NCBI GenBank assembly: GCA_002102555.1
Contig: MCFL01000058.1
Span: 62,001 to 126,000 of the forward strand
DNA from: Catenaria anguillulae PL171
Taxonomy: Eukaryota > Blastocladiomycota > Blastocladiomycetes > Blastocladiales > Catenariaceae
Direction of reading: 5' to 3'
Length of the DNA: 64,000 nt
The notes beneath the pieces were generated by a model. That model saw nothing but the letters and a program-made list of their open reading frames with translations, had not been told where the DNA came from and made no database searches. Position numbers and translations under genes: made by a program. Shown piece by piece: positions 53,949 through 64,000 of this stretch; within the stretch, counting starts at the first letter, position 1, and the number at the start of each line of letters is the position of its first letter.

Positions 53949-55715
53949 ATGTCTGTGTCGCAACAATTCCTCGACGAGGAAGGTGCGTGTTGACGGACTC
54001 TCCAGCTGCCGCGACTCGACCCGCCCGACCCCGCGTCATATGTAACCCACTGTCCTGACACCCCACCCTTGACCATTGCTGCACCGACCATCACATACAC
54101 AGAGCGCCAATTCCAGGCCGAAGTCGCCGCCGTCAAGCAGTGGTGGAAGTCTGAGCGCTTTTCGCGCACGACGCGGCCCTACACTGCCGAGGACGTTGTG
54201 ACCAAGCGCGGCACCTTCAAGACCGAGTACCCGTCCAACATGCAAGCCAAGAAGCTGTGGTCGCTGCTCAAGAAGCACAAGGCTGCCGGCACGGCCTCGC
54301 ACACGTTTGGCGCGCTCGACCCGATCCAAGTGACGCAAATGGCAAAGTACCTCGAGACCGTGTACGTGTCTGGCTGGCAGTGCTCGTCCACGGCCTCCAC
54401 GTCCAACGAGCCTGGCCCGGACTTGGCCGATTACCCGATGGACACGGTCCCCAACAAGGTCGATCAGCTGTTCCGCGCGCAACAGTTCCATGACCGCAAG
54501 CAGCGCGCTGCACGCGTGTCGCTGCCCAAGAACCAGCGCGCGTCGTTGCCCGCCGTTGATTTCCTGCGCCCCATCATTGCCGATGCCGATACGGGCCATG
54601 GCGGCATCACGGCCAACATGCGCCTGGCCAAGATGTTTGTCGAGCGCGGCGCCGCGGGCATTCACGTGGAGGACCAAGCCGCCGGCACCAAAAAGTGCGG
54701 CCACATGGCGGGCAAGGTGCTCGTGCCCATTTCGGAACACATCAACCGGTTGATTGCCATGCGCTTGCAGTTTGACATTATGGGCACTGATACCATTCTC
54801 GTTGCGCGTACTGACGCCGAGGCCGCCACGCTCTTGCAAAACAACATTGACCCGCGCGACCACGCCTTCATTTTGGGCTGCTCCAACCCCGCCCTGCGCG
54901 GCAAGCCCCTCGTGACCATGATGGACCAGGCGCAACGCGCTGGTAAAGTGGGTGCCGCCTTGGCCCAAGTCGAGGAGGACTGGGTCAACCAGGCGCAACT
55001 CAAGACCTACTCGGAGGCCATTGTCGATGCCATTCTCAAGTCGAACCGTGCCGACAAGCAGCAGCTCGCCAAGGAGTTTGCCGATAAGACGTCGCGGTGC
55101 TCCAACGCCGAGGCACGTGCCTTGGCCAAGCAGCTCGGCTTTGGCGACGTGTTCTGGTGCTGGGACCTTCCGCGCGTGCGCGAGGGTTACTACCGGTACC
55201 GTGGCGGAACCAAGGCGTGCATCAACCGTGCAATTGCCTATGCACCCTACACGGACTTGATTTGGATGGAAACCGCAAAGCCCATCTTGTCGCAAGCCCG
55301 CGAGTTTGCTCACGGCGTGCTCGCTGCCGACCCGACCGCCATGTTGGCCTACAACTTGTCGCCGTCCTTCAACTGGGACGCCGCCGGCATGACGGACGAG
55401 GACATGCGCACGTACGTGACCAACTTGGGCAAGCTCGGGTTTGTGTGGCAATTCATCACGCTTGCCGGCTTCCACTCGGATGCCTTGGGCATTGACTTGT
55501 TTGCGCGCGACTATGCCAAGCGCGGCATGTTGGCCTATGTTGAGGGCATTCAGCGCAAGGAGCGTGAGCATGGCGTCGAGACGTTGGCGCATCAGAAGTG
55601 GTCGGGCGCCGGGTACATCGACTCGATGATGATGACGGTCCAGGGCGGTGTGTCGTCGACGGCAGCCATGGGCAAGGGAGTTACCGAGGATCAGTTTGGC
55701 GCAAAGAAGCACTAA
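53949..55715 (+). CDS. ICL1: Isocitrate lyase
   Basis: Glyoxylate-cycle enzyme splitting isocitrate into succinate and glyoxylate, needed for growth on C2 compounds and fatty acids. A short first exon (53949-53982, [11 protein letters not shown]) joins exon 2 (54103-55715) through a GTGCGT donor; total 548 residues, normal for fungi. Catalytic loop KKCGH at ~208-212, substrate/metal region [11 protein letters not shown], and NLSPSFNWD near the C-terminal end are all intact. The C-terminus is AKKH, not a classical SKL-type peroxisomal signal, so glyoxysomal import, if any, is not by a standard PTS1. The first exon holds only 11 codons, so a start inside exon 2 might be mis-annotated, but MSVSQQ...ERQFQAEV reads smoothly. 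Coding sequence is strongly codon-biased towards C/G third positions. Confidence 0.97.
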
Positions 55716-56734
55716 GGTTTTCTCTTGCTCATCACTTGCGTGCACGTGAGTGTTGTGGCCGGACCCCGTCAGCCATGACCCGTATTGTGGGTTCTTGGGT
55801 CCTGTTGTTTGTCTTTCGTTCTTGTTTCCCCTTCTCTCACGTCTCTTGCAGGACCACACATAATCGTAATGAGCGTATGTAAATACTTTTGCCCCCTTCT
55901 TCTGGGCATTCACATCCCAATTGACCTGACGCCGTGGGTGGAATTGTGAAGGAACATTGACAAGCAAGAGCCGTTTACATGTGCACTCCGCGAAAAATCG
56001 ACGTTGGGTATTGTCAAACCCGTGGTCGTGTGAGACGGGATACATCTGGGAGAAACATGAAAGCAGCAAGCGCTAGAATGCAGTGAGAAGCATTGAAGCA
56101 GAGTGTTGTTGGGTCAGAAAAGCCTGATGGAAATTAACATCAATAAACTTCAGCAGCAGAACTGGCGTTTTTTCCATTTTTTATCATCATTCAAACAACG
56201 ATCGTGACGGGGGAAAATAGCATCTTGGGATGTGTTATGCGATGGGTGTGAAGTCCCATGGAGAGCCGTCAACCAGCTAGCGTTCAATGTGACGGTTTTG
56301 ACCACTATCCCGTTCTCAGCTCGCATGGAAAAGCACGTTGGTTCGCCTCGCAAGGAATTTGCGGGCCATAGCAACCAGCACGTGGACGTATCATGTGACG
56401 GAGCGTTCTGGAAAACTTCTTCAGTCGTTCGATGGTCCGCACAATAGATGGAGTGAGTGAGGGCGGGCATTGCGCAGATGACTGGAATGGAAATATACAT
56501 TTACCGCAACATTCACATGCTCTTCGGCACCGTTGCTGGCAGCCTGCTGCATTTGCCGGCAAAGGATACAGGCGGGGGGAAACATGTATCAAATTGATAT
56601 TCGCTCACCCAATTCTATTTGGTCAAGAACAGAATACACAAGCTAGCTGGAGCTATGATAGAGTGCAGGAAAGCAGACAATGACGGGGCAGGGTATTGTC
56701 GCAAATCAATACGAGAGCGGCAAGCGCAAAGGAA
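55716..56734. other. Convergent intergenic region
   Basis: Between isocitrate lyase (+) and the BAG-like gene (-). No gene, RNA or repeat recognised. It is less GC-rich than its neighbours and probably holds both 3' UTRs. Confidence 0.5.
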
Positions 56735-57394
56735 TTACTTAATGGATGCTTCCAAACGCTCCACTTCGGCATCAATCTGCTCCAACGCCGACAACAAGCT
56801 CTGGACCACGGCCTTCCTTGCCACCTTGATTTTCTCAAACTGATCCACGAGCGACTTGCGCTCCGACCCGGTAAAGGATTTGGTAATGTTGTCGAACAGG
56901 ATGTCGTGCGGCAACCGCTCATCCTCCTCGTTCTCGTTCTCATCCTCCACATCGTCCACGCCATCCTCTGGTAATGGATACCGCACAGTAAACTCAATCA
57001 AGGACGCATTCGGTTTGATGTTGTCCAAGGCTTCCAACTGCCGCTGCACCGCCTCTTCCGTGTACTTGAGTTTGCGGACCATCCTGTCCACCTCCTTGAC
57101 GTCGACAACTGCCGATGGGTCAAAGAGCATGGCTTCTTGCAGCACGGGCGTCACCCGCTCGTCAATCAACTTGCTTGTGTCGCCATTGGCATCCTTGATT
57201 CGGGCCAGGCATCCACGGAACAACCACCGCAAGTACTTGACCCGCGACTTGCGCTCCTCGTGGGTGCGCAGCTTGCTTGAGAGGTACGAGATACCGATGG
57301 CGCCGGCCAGGACCGCAGAGGCGACGGCAAAGACGGTTGAGTGCTCGGCAACCAGCGTGGAGACGGTGTCGGCAGCGGATGTGAGGTGCTCCAT
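56735..57394 (-). CDS. Membrane-anchored BAG-domain-like protein (Snl1-like?)
   Basis: Single exon, 219 residues. One hydrophobic helix at ~20-42 (FAVASAVLAGAIGISYL) is followed by a basic stretch (RTHEERKSRVKYLRWLFRG), suggesting a membrane anchor with the rest in the cytosol. The body is helical, with an acidic loop (DDVEDENENEEDE) between two helices. The final pair, around VQRQLEALDNI and ARKAVVQSLLSALEQIDAEV, resembles a BAG domain, which acts as nucleotide-exchange factor for Hsp70. Yeast Snl1 has the same plan of N-terminal anchor plus BAG domain. The similarity is weak by eye; another membrane-tethered helical protein is possible. The gene is divergent from the seven-helix protein gene. 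Confidence 0.55.
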   Translation of the reverse strand: MEHLTSAADTVSTLVAEHSTVFAVASAVLAGAIGISYLSSKLRTHEERKSRVKYLRWLFRGCLARIKDANGDTSKLIDERVTPVLQEAMLFDPSAVVDVKEVDRMVRKLKYTEEAVQRQLEALDNIKPNASLIEFTVRYPLPEDGVDDVEDENENEEDERLPHDILFDNITKSFTGSERKSLVDQFEKIKVARKAVVQSLLSALEQIDAEVERLEASIK

Positions 57395-57948
57395 GGCAGG
57401 GCAAGGCGATGGGTGGTGCTGGGCCGGGGGTTGGCCGGGGTGTGGTCGAGCTTGCGAGTGCTTTCAGTGATGGCACGATGGGGCGTGCATGGTATTGAAG
57501 ATGTATGAGCAGATACATGAATCAATGTTACGTACCTACTGTACAGGACGGCGTTGCAAAGCTATCTTGCGACTGCATCAACGGGCCGCCGATCGGACGC
57601 GTGGCTTTCTTGACTCCATCATGTCCGCCGCCAGCCACTCGCCTTGTCGCCACTTCACTTCGTCTGTCAACTGCAAATTGCGCAGCAAGTTACCATGGCC
57701 AGGCGAGCATGGATAATGGCGCTCATGACGATGTTCACCGCTCCATGAAACTACTGGCCGCACTTCAGCAGTTGCAAACTCAGCGTCCCGCAGCCCCGAG
57801 TTCGACCCGCCATCCCGTTTGCCCTCGAGCCCGCATCACACCACCGCCTCGTCCCACGCTTTTCGCCATTCATAGACCGTATATAGACCGATTTCACACA
57901 ACATAATCCCGTCCAGTTCATGCTCGTTTGAAGCGAGTCCGACACCCA
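57395..57948. other. Divergent promoter region
   Basis: Between the divergent BAG-like and seven-helix genes. A CCGTATATAGACC element at 57879-57891 lies about 65 bases before the seven-helix ATG and may be its TATA element. Confidence 0.4.
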
Positions 57949-58821
57949 ATGCCTGTACCATCCGCTGGCGTCCTCGTCGCCGACATTGTCCTGGCACTTT
58001 CGCTTGTCCTCGTTATCAGCGCTACTGTTCGCTTGCGCACAAATCCAGTGAGCCGCGCCGCTCAAGATATTCGCAACGAGCAAGGTATTCCTGTACTTCA
58101 GGCGCTCCTGGCGCTCTTTCTCGCCATTTGCTTGGGATATGCCATCACCATCCAAGCCGCCAGCCCCGACGGCGTGTGGCCCACGGTGTGCCTCAGCCAA
58201 GGCATTCTCATCATTCCCATTGCATTCGCCCTTGTGGCTCGTCTTTTCGACTCGTCGCTGGCTGCCTACCGCCTCGCCACTGGTTTCCCGATCCCATTAC
58301 CCCACTGGGCCCACACGCTCATCTTCCGCGCCGTTGTCTACTTTCTCTATACCGCACTGCCAACCGTCGGCATTGCTGTTGCCGTTTTTCTTCCTCGCGA
58401 TCTCCCCATTGTGGCCACGGGAACAGGACCCGCATTCACTTGTGGCCTGACCCCGGCGGTATGGGCAAGTGTGTCCGTCAATGTCGCAGCTTGCTTCCTG
58501 CCACTCGCGCTTGGATCCATGGCCTTGACTGCATATGCCGCCTACAAGCTTGTCAAGCGCGGCGTCAACCCTCCCGACCTCGCAGCCATCTTGCAGCCGC
58601 CAGGGGCAGCCAAAAAGCCAAACAACTCGCCGCTTGCCGTGCAGTGGCCATCGACATTGTACTTGGCGCTCCAAGCGTTTCAGCTCATGGTCGTTGCCCT
58701 CACGATGGTCATCAATATCGCCAGTTGGGACTTTGCAGTGCTCAGGACGCCATATTCGGGAATTGCGTTATTGGTTGCGGCAGCTGGCTTGCCCGCTCTG
58801 GTGTTGATCCGAGATCGGTAG
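57949..58821 (+). CDS. Seven-helix membrane protein of unknown function
   Basis: Single exon, 290 residues from ATG 57949. Seven hydrophobic segments are visible: VLVADIVLALSLVLVISATV, VLQALLALFLAICLGYAI, LSQGILIIPIAFALVARL, LIFRAVVYFLYTALPTVGI, VNVAACFLPLALGSMALTAY, YLALQAFQLMVVALTMVINI and IALLVAAAGLPALVLI. Loops are short apart from a Pro/Lys-rich loop (PPGAAKKPNNS) between helices 5 and 6. There is no signal peptide and no motif I can assign (no DRY, NPxxY or retinal-binding Lys in the last helix). It could be a receptor-like or transporter-like protein. It converges on the ion-channel gene, 186 bases apart. Confidence 0.65.
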   Translation: MPVPSAGVLVADIVLALSLVLVISATVRLRTNPVSRAAQDIRNEQGIPVLQALLALFLAICLGYAITIQAASPDGVWPTVCLSQGILIIPIAFALVARLFDSSLAAYRLATGFPIPLPHWAHTLIFRAVVYFLYTALPTVGIAVAVFLPRDLPIVATGTGPAFTCGLTPAVWASVSVNVAACFLPLALGSMALTAYAAYKLVKRGVNPPDLAAILQPPGAAKKPNNSPLAVQWPSTLYLALQAFQLMVVALTMVINIASWDFAVLRTPYSGIALLVAAAGLPALVLIRDR

Positions 58822-59007
58822 CTGGACTTGTTTTTCTGTTTAACTGTGCTTTGCACACACTCTGTCCCATTTCACTCAGCATTATCATTCCGGCTCACAT
58901 GGCATTCATTCCATTTGTATCATACATACCACTTGTTTATACTGAGATCCTAACGGCACTCTCAACAGCTTCACATACAGAACGTACTCTGAACTGGCAA
59001 CATACGT

Positions 59008-62000
59008 TCATGAAATAAGAAACTCCTTGCCTTCTTGTTGCTCTTCGTTACCGCCAGCTTCATTGTCCAATATTGCCGCCGACCGTTCCACATCAACGCC
59101 ATCCAACCGACCCACACTCGCATACACACTCGATGTTGACCTACGTATCCTCTCCAGCGAGCCTGGTGCCGACTGCGACAAGGATGCCCGCGGCAACGTT
59201 CTCCGCTCAGCTTGCGCAGGCTCATTGCCCTCGGTACCTTGGCCATCATCCTCAAGCTGACCTTGTGCGCGCCGTGAAATGGATCCGGGCAGTGTTGCAC
59301 TCACTGTTGTTGGCTGATTGGACACAATAGTCATGAGCGTGGACGCAACAGGTGACCCTAACAAGCGTTCTGGCGACCCTGAACTGCCATTTGAGTGCGG
59401 CATGCGCATTCTTGGTGGGGAAAATGCCCCATCGTGCATGGCATACATTGTCCGCGCTGGTCGTTGCAGGGGCGAATCCGTATCGCCTTCCGTCATGTCC
59501 TGTACCGAGGCCTGGATTGCTTCCTCGACAATCACCTCCTTGATCCAGCTACCAGACTTGGATACGTTGTTTCGGCTTGTCTGTGACCCGCTAGCAGCCA
59601 GCGATAGCGTGCGCCGGTTGCCAGCCATGGCTCCCACTGGTGTTTGAACCGTGGCCGCCGGTTCGCCAGCGACCACAGACTGCTCAGCAGAACCGAGAGC
59701 GTTCCCGCTGCCGAAGGAAGACGTGAGTGACGACGGACTCGCCGTGACCCCTGGCGCGAGCGCAGGAGTGGACGTCTCAGGTGTTGGCGGCAAGCGCTTG
59801 GGTTCGTCGGCGCCGGCACCAACCAAGCCTTTGAGCGAGATCATGGCGGCCGGTGACCGTTGACCCGCAGGGATATTGACCGCGGTGCTACTTGTCGGCC
59901 GCCGCGTGACGATGCCGCCCGTGCTGTTTGAAATCGCTCGTGGACGGCCAATGAACGCAGCTGCCGTGTTGAATCGTGACGCGTCAAGAACAGAGGCTCG
60001 GCGGGCACCACTGGCAGTGAAGGGCGATCGGGTTGGTCCACCAGGCAGTCGATTCGGCCCGTTTCGGTTGACTGCACCGCCCGATGGTGAGGAAACAGAG
60101 CCTGCTGACCCGTTGATGGGTGAAATAGCGGGCGATGCGGCGGTCGAGGGGTGCTTGTGAGTCTGTCGACGAGAGAACAGAGGCAAGCTACCTCGGCGAC
60201 CATGGGCTGTCGAAGAGGGTGGACGGCCCCCAAGCGGCGTATTCTCATGGCCTGAATTGGAGCTCGTACCATTACTCCCACGACCGAAAATGAGCGGAAT
60301 GTTGAATGGACCGATCCGAAGCGACATGCGTCGACGAGGAGTGCATTCACTTTCAGGGCCGGCTGGAGGTCGCGTGCGAGACATGGTGTTGGCACTGCTG
60401 CTGCCCGACGATAATACAGCTGTTGCGCCCGAATCTACGGTTTCTTCGGGACGACCCTGCAGCAAAGCGGCGGGGCTGCGCAAGGGTTCCGAGGTTGAGT
60501 ATTCGGTGCCAATCGAGCTGGACGAGTCAAAGCTCGACATGGACTTTTTGGCAGCGCTGATGCTATGCTTTTCACGACGGTTGAGCGGGACAAACATGGC
60601 GGGCTGCTGCGGGATTTTGGGCGTTTCCGTACCGCCAGCTGGCATTTGCTCTGTCGACTGAAAGCTCGAAGTTGACGTGTTGCCATTGACGGAAATGGAC
60701 GATTGAGATCCAACCAAGGACACGGAACGAAACTGGAACTGTTGTGACAGTTGCGGGTTGAGGCGCTTTTCCTCGTTGATGCGCGTGATTTCTGCTAGAC
60801 GCTGAGAGACAATGTCACGAATTTTGATTTCCTCTTCTGGGAAATGTCGCAGCACTTCGTTGAGGTGCACACGGTGCAGGGTAAACACTTGGCACGGCGT
60901 CAACGCGACGACTGTAGTGGTACGCGGCACTTTGTGGAACAGGGAAATTTCTCCAAAGAACGAAAATTCGCCCAGCTCTGCCCACTACGTATTCCATGTC
61001 ACAGCGAGTATCGGAACTCAGTATATGGAGTGCCATCTAGGGGATGAGCTGGAACTGGACGTACCACGCGAGTTTGGTCGTCCGAAACGACTTGCGCAAT
61101 CCCTTTGCGAATCTGCAAGATGCATTCAATTCACACTCATCGTGAGACAATATACGCTTTGCGCATGACACCATACTGGCGAGAACATTTGCCGCACAAT
61201 GTACATGTCGTGACCGAGGTCGCCCTTCTTGATGATTGATTCACCAGGCGTCAGGAACAGCTCGCCAGTTCGGATTGCCAACATGCGAATGAGCGAATCG
61301 CTTGAGCGGGAAAACATTGGCACCTTCCGCAAGTACGATCCGCAGGCCTTGTACGCAATCTCTGAGCGCATCACCATTGGTGCATCGTCAAAGAGCTCGT
61401 CTGTTTTCACTCGTCCCTGCTGGCTCCTCCACATCTGCTGGTAGTACTGGCTCACGCGCTTCCTGGCCTCGTCTGCGATACCGTGAAACTTCATGTATGA
61501 TTGCACAATTTGGATGTCTTGCGCAACCTTGGTTTGCGCCTCCAACGAGTTTGCCAAGTATGAAACGAATAGAGCCTACACATATACGTGCGGGTCCATG
61601 TCAGGCGGCCGCCACCGATCTTTGCAAGCCTAGTCGGTGTGTGCACATACCACGTATAGCACAATCATGGAGTCACCGATGAGGGACATGATGCTCAGAG
61701 CTATGACCTCGTCTCCGTTCCGGGTCCATGTGTATCCGAATTCTCGCGTGAGCATGACGTTGAGAATGAACTGCGCAAGGTATGGATAGCGAGCGTATGG
61801 ATTCTCGTCAAAAAACGGGTCGAATCTATGAAACGCAAACGTTGGCAATTTGTGTCAGCAGCGAGAAGACATCGCAGAGCCCTATGGAATGTACATACAA
61901 ATCAATCATTGCTCGATTCCGGCTCCAAGTGTCTGGCTTTGCGCGCAGGAGAACTTGCATAATCCACCATCCGCAAGTTGCCCAATGAACAACTTGCTAC

Positions 62001-63912
62001 ATGATTCAGTTGCCGTGTCAATGGTGTCAAGTTACCCAACCAATCAGGAGATAAAGCCATCCAACGTACGCAGACAGTGAGAAAGAAGACAAAGAGCGTA
62101 AATTTACGCGATGCGTCAATGGACATTTCCTTTCGTTTGACCAGTCGGTACCATCGGCGAACGTGGAGAATAGGCAAGAGTTGTGCGAGAGCGACCACGA
62201 GTGGAGGGGCAAAAGGTCGAATGATGTGCGCAAGCGGGAATGCGGCAATGACATGAATCTTGAAAGATCCACGCAAATAGTATGCTCGGATCGAAGGAAG
62301 GTCGGAAATGAGGTGCCCCATGCGAGTATAGAATGCGGTATGCATGTTGCACACAATATCAAGAGCGAAAATGGCCATGAAGGTGAGCTCGTACAGCACA
62401 TTATATGGCCAGCCATACAGCTCTCGCCCAAATGCAATATTGAGAGGGGCTTCGGTAAACTTGCAGAAAGTGGCCACCAAAACAACTGTTTGCACTGCAG
62501 CAACCACGCGAGAAGTCGGCGATAGTACCAGCGTGGATTGGGTGTCTATCCATTGTCGGAGACGCTCTCGCATCCTCTTCCAAGTCGATTTGCTCTCTTT
62601 GGAGCTCGATGGGGATTGCGAGGGCGTAATTGCATCGAGGGACATTTGCTGCGAGTGTAAAACCGCTTCATGTGCGCTGCTGCGAATGACCGTGCGGTGG
62701 CTGGTCAGGAATTGTGTACGACTTCCACCTGACACAAAACAATGTTACAACTACGAGCTGAATCTGAGCGGAGTCCCCGAGTCTGAGCGGAGTCCCCCTG
62801 GTCTGAGAAGCAGAAGGGCACTGTTTTCCACCCGATCCAGAAAGCGTCCGGACATCGATGAGAGGATGACGCGTTTGCATTGACCTCACTCCTCAACCCA
62901 ACTTTCGTGTAGGCATGTAGGCACAAGCGAACAACCAAAAAGGGCCGAGATCACATTATGACAGCGTCAGCGCCGCATCAAGAACAAAACTTTGTATTGG
63001 GTACACTTACTGATAATGCTCTGGAAAGGTGTTCATTACTCATCCCTCAGGCCGATCAGAGGACTTACCGATTGCTTTTTCTGTCGCACGAGCTGTCGAG
63101 AGTTGGTCAAGGAGGCAGTATGATGCGGTTCTATGAATGCATGAAGCTCTCGCTGGTGTGCTGCCTCATTCTCGTTCTGGACAGATTGTCTCATCTCTCG
63201 TATACTTAACGTTCGCGAGGATGAAATGTTGTTTGAAGACTGTGTGACCAAGAAGCTTGGTGTGTGTCCCCCATTGGAAGCTTCCATCATTGCTTGATCG
63301 ATGGCCTTACTTTGGATAACTCGAGGACTCGAGCGAGAGTGCGTGACTGGCACCATCAAACGCCCAGATGTGCTGTGCGGTTTGGCTGAAACAGACATGC
63401 GTCGAGGTGGCGGGACGATCTGTACAATGGGTGGCGGTGCTCTTGCAGTGGTAGGTACGCCGGCATTGGCATTGGGTGGTGCTGGCGCTACCTGCGACTT
63501 GGGAATAGGCAGGGTGTCTGGTACGAACACCACTGGAAGAGCGTTGCTAGCCTTTTCGTCAGGACAAAGCATTGGCCTGGCGCGAGCGCAATCGACGCGA
63601 GGAGTAGGCGGGGAATCGCTATCCGCACACCCTTTGTATGATGCTGAAGTGACAAGAGGACCTACGATAGGAACAAATGTGCAAATGCTAATTTACAGGT
63701 GAATAGCTCTCTTGAAGGTCCCATCACTAGCCGAGACAATCCGCACCTGAAGCGCAGAGCGATTGTGGTGAAATGACTGGCACGAAAGATGGATTCGGCT
63801 GCAAGTTGGAAACACCATCAACCGGTTGGTGCATTTGCCAACTCGTCCGCGATACAAAAATGCGGGCAAGGTTGTTGGTCTCGTTTTGCGAGCCATGAGC
63901 GACACGAAGCAT
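59008..63912 (-). CDS. Cyclic-nucleotide-gated channel of the HCN/CNG type (5' end uncertain)
   Basis: Nine exons on the minus strand: ...63747, 63661-63069, 63020-63011 (10-nt microexon), 62728-62070, 61996-61899, 61825-61651, 61575-61198, 61112-61065, 60984-59008. Phases agree throughout. After a disordered N-terminus come six membrane helices (S1 VVAAVQTVVLVATFCKF, S2 LYELTFMAIFALDIVCNM, S4 LHVRRWYRLVKRK, S5 FTLFVFFLTVC|QVVHWATCGW). The pore region reads FILNVMLTREFGYTWTR, and S6 is MSLIGDSMIVLYV|ALFVSYL. Then the C-linker (QSYMKFHGIADEARKRVSQY) and the cyclic-nucleotide-binding domain (DMYI|IRKGIAQVV, ELGEFSFFGEISLF, VPRTTTVVA). The arrangement matches animal HCN channels, including the C-linker. 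The selectivity filter lacks a plain GYG. A ~550-residue Ser/Pro tail follows. ATG 63912 is a possible start; an upstream exon beyond the window is equally possible. Confidence 0.88.
62763..62797. repeat. Tandem duplication TCTGAGCGGAGTCCCC (19-bp period)
   Basis: Two exact copies at 62763-62778 and 62782-62797, inside the 282-base intron between the microexon and the first membrane-domain exon of the channel gene. Confidence 0.85.
63011..63020 (-). other. 10-nt microexon of the channel gene
   Basis: AGCATTATCA on the minus strand, bounded by TTTCCAG upstream and GTAAGTG downstream. The preceding exon ends in phase 0 at TCG|GTAAGT and the following exon starts GT|GGA, so a direct splice would be out of frame. 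Ten bases restore the frame exactly (S|SII|S junction). Confidence 0.7.
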
Positions 63913-64000
63913 GGACAGGAATCGCCTGGACTGCCTGAACTTGGATCGGTGTCGAGGATGTGACTGGGGGAGGACTGGCGTGATCCGAAATGACGAGAAT

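Noticed and set aside
54036-56069. A 677-codon minus-strand open frame antisense to isocitrate lyase
   Set aside because: It mirrors the codon-biased isocitrate lyase gene (few reverse-strand stops), its His/Arg/Gly/Leu-rich translation has no domain, and it has no promoter of its own.

Overview
The window reads as nuclear DNA of an early-diverging, probably zoosporic (flagellated) fungus. It is GC-rich, with compact intron-bearing genes on both strands. Introns are mostly 50-100 nt with GTRNGT donors (GTGCGT and GTACGT are common). Fungal traits are hybrid histidine-kinase proteins, isocitrate lyase, an Hsf1-like factor and Dbp9. Traits unlike Dikarya are a class I (Schiff-base) fructose-bisphosphate aldolase, a ZSWIM2-like ubiquitin ligase, a TTBK-like kinase and an HCN/CNG-type cyclic-nucleotide-gated channel. 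Chytridiomycota or Blastocladiomycota is my inference; no marker here fixes the species.

Layout. 1-0.6 kb: 3' end of prolyl-tRNA synthetase (+). 1.5-4.5 kb: TTBK/CK1-like kinase (+). 5.6-7.3 kb: HAD-phosphatase/ITPase fusion (+). 7.7-9.1 kb: class I aldolase (-). 9.8-11.9 kb: DBP9 DEAD-box helicase (-). 12.4-14.6 and 17.2-19.5 kb: two paralogous hybrid histidine-kinase-like genes (+), whose phospho-acceptor His is Tyr, flanking a truncated Pif1-like helicase remnant (-, 14.9-16.3 kb). 20.5-23.8 kb: START-domain protein (+). 24.5-27.7 kb: PH-domain protein (-). 28.7-34.1 kb: large coiled-coil protein (+). 34.1-36.6 kb: ZSWIM2-like E3 ligase (-). 36.9-41.1 kb: VPS54 (+). 41.6-45.1 kb: heat shock factor (+). 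45.4-48.7 kb: unrecognised 1,090-residue protein (-). 49.8-52.7 kb: ankyrin-repeat protein (+). 53.9-55.7 kb: isocitrate lyase (+). 56.7-57.4 kb: membrane-anchored BAG-like protein (-). 57.9-58.8 kb: seven-helix membrane protein (+). 59.0-63.9 kb: cyclic-nucleotide-gated channel (-).

There are no operons; the genes are independent units covering central carbon metabolism (aldolase, isocitrate lyase), ribosome biogenesis, endosome-to-Golgi retrieval (VPS54), stress response and signalling. Three genes (TTBK-like, coiled-coil, ZSWIM2-like) have relatives tied to cilia or sperm in animals, and the channel suits zoospore signalling, so part of the window may serve flagellate life.

The most unusual items are the twin histidine-less histidine kinases with intact receiver domains, the HAD-ITPase fusion, a 10-nt microexon and an atypical pore in the channel, and a GC-AG intron plus an apparent 28-nt intron in the ZSWIM2-like gene. 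VPS54, the heat shock factor and the kinase contain serial single-base frame breaks, mostly explained by one missing G in a G run. I read these as base-calling errors rather than gene decay.
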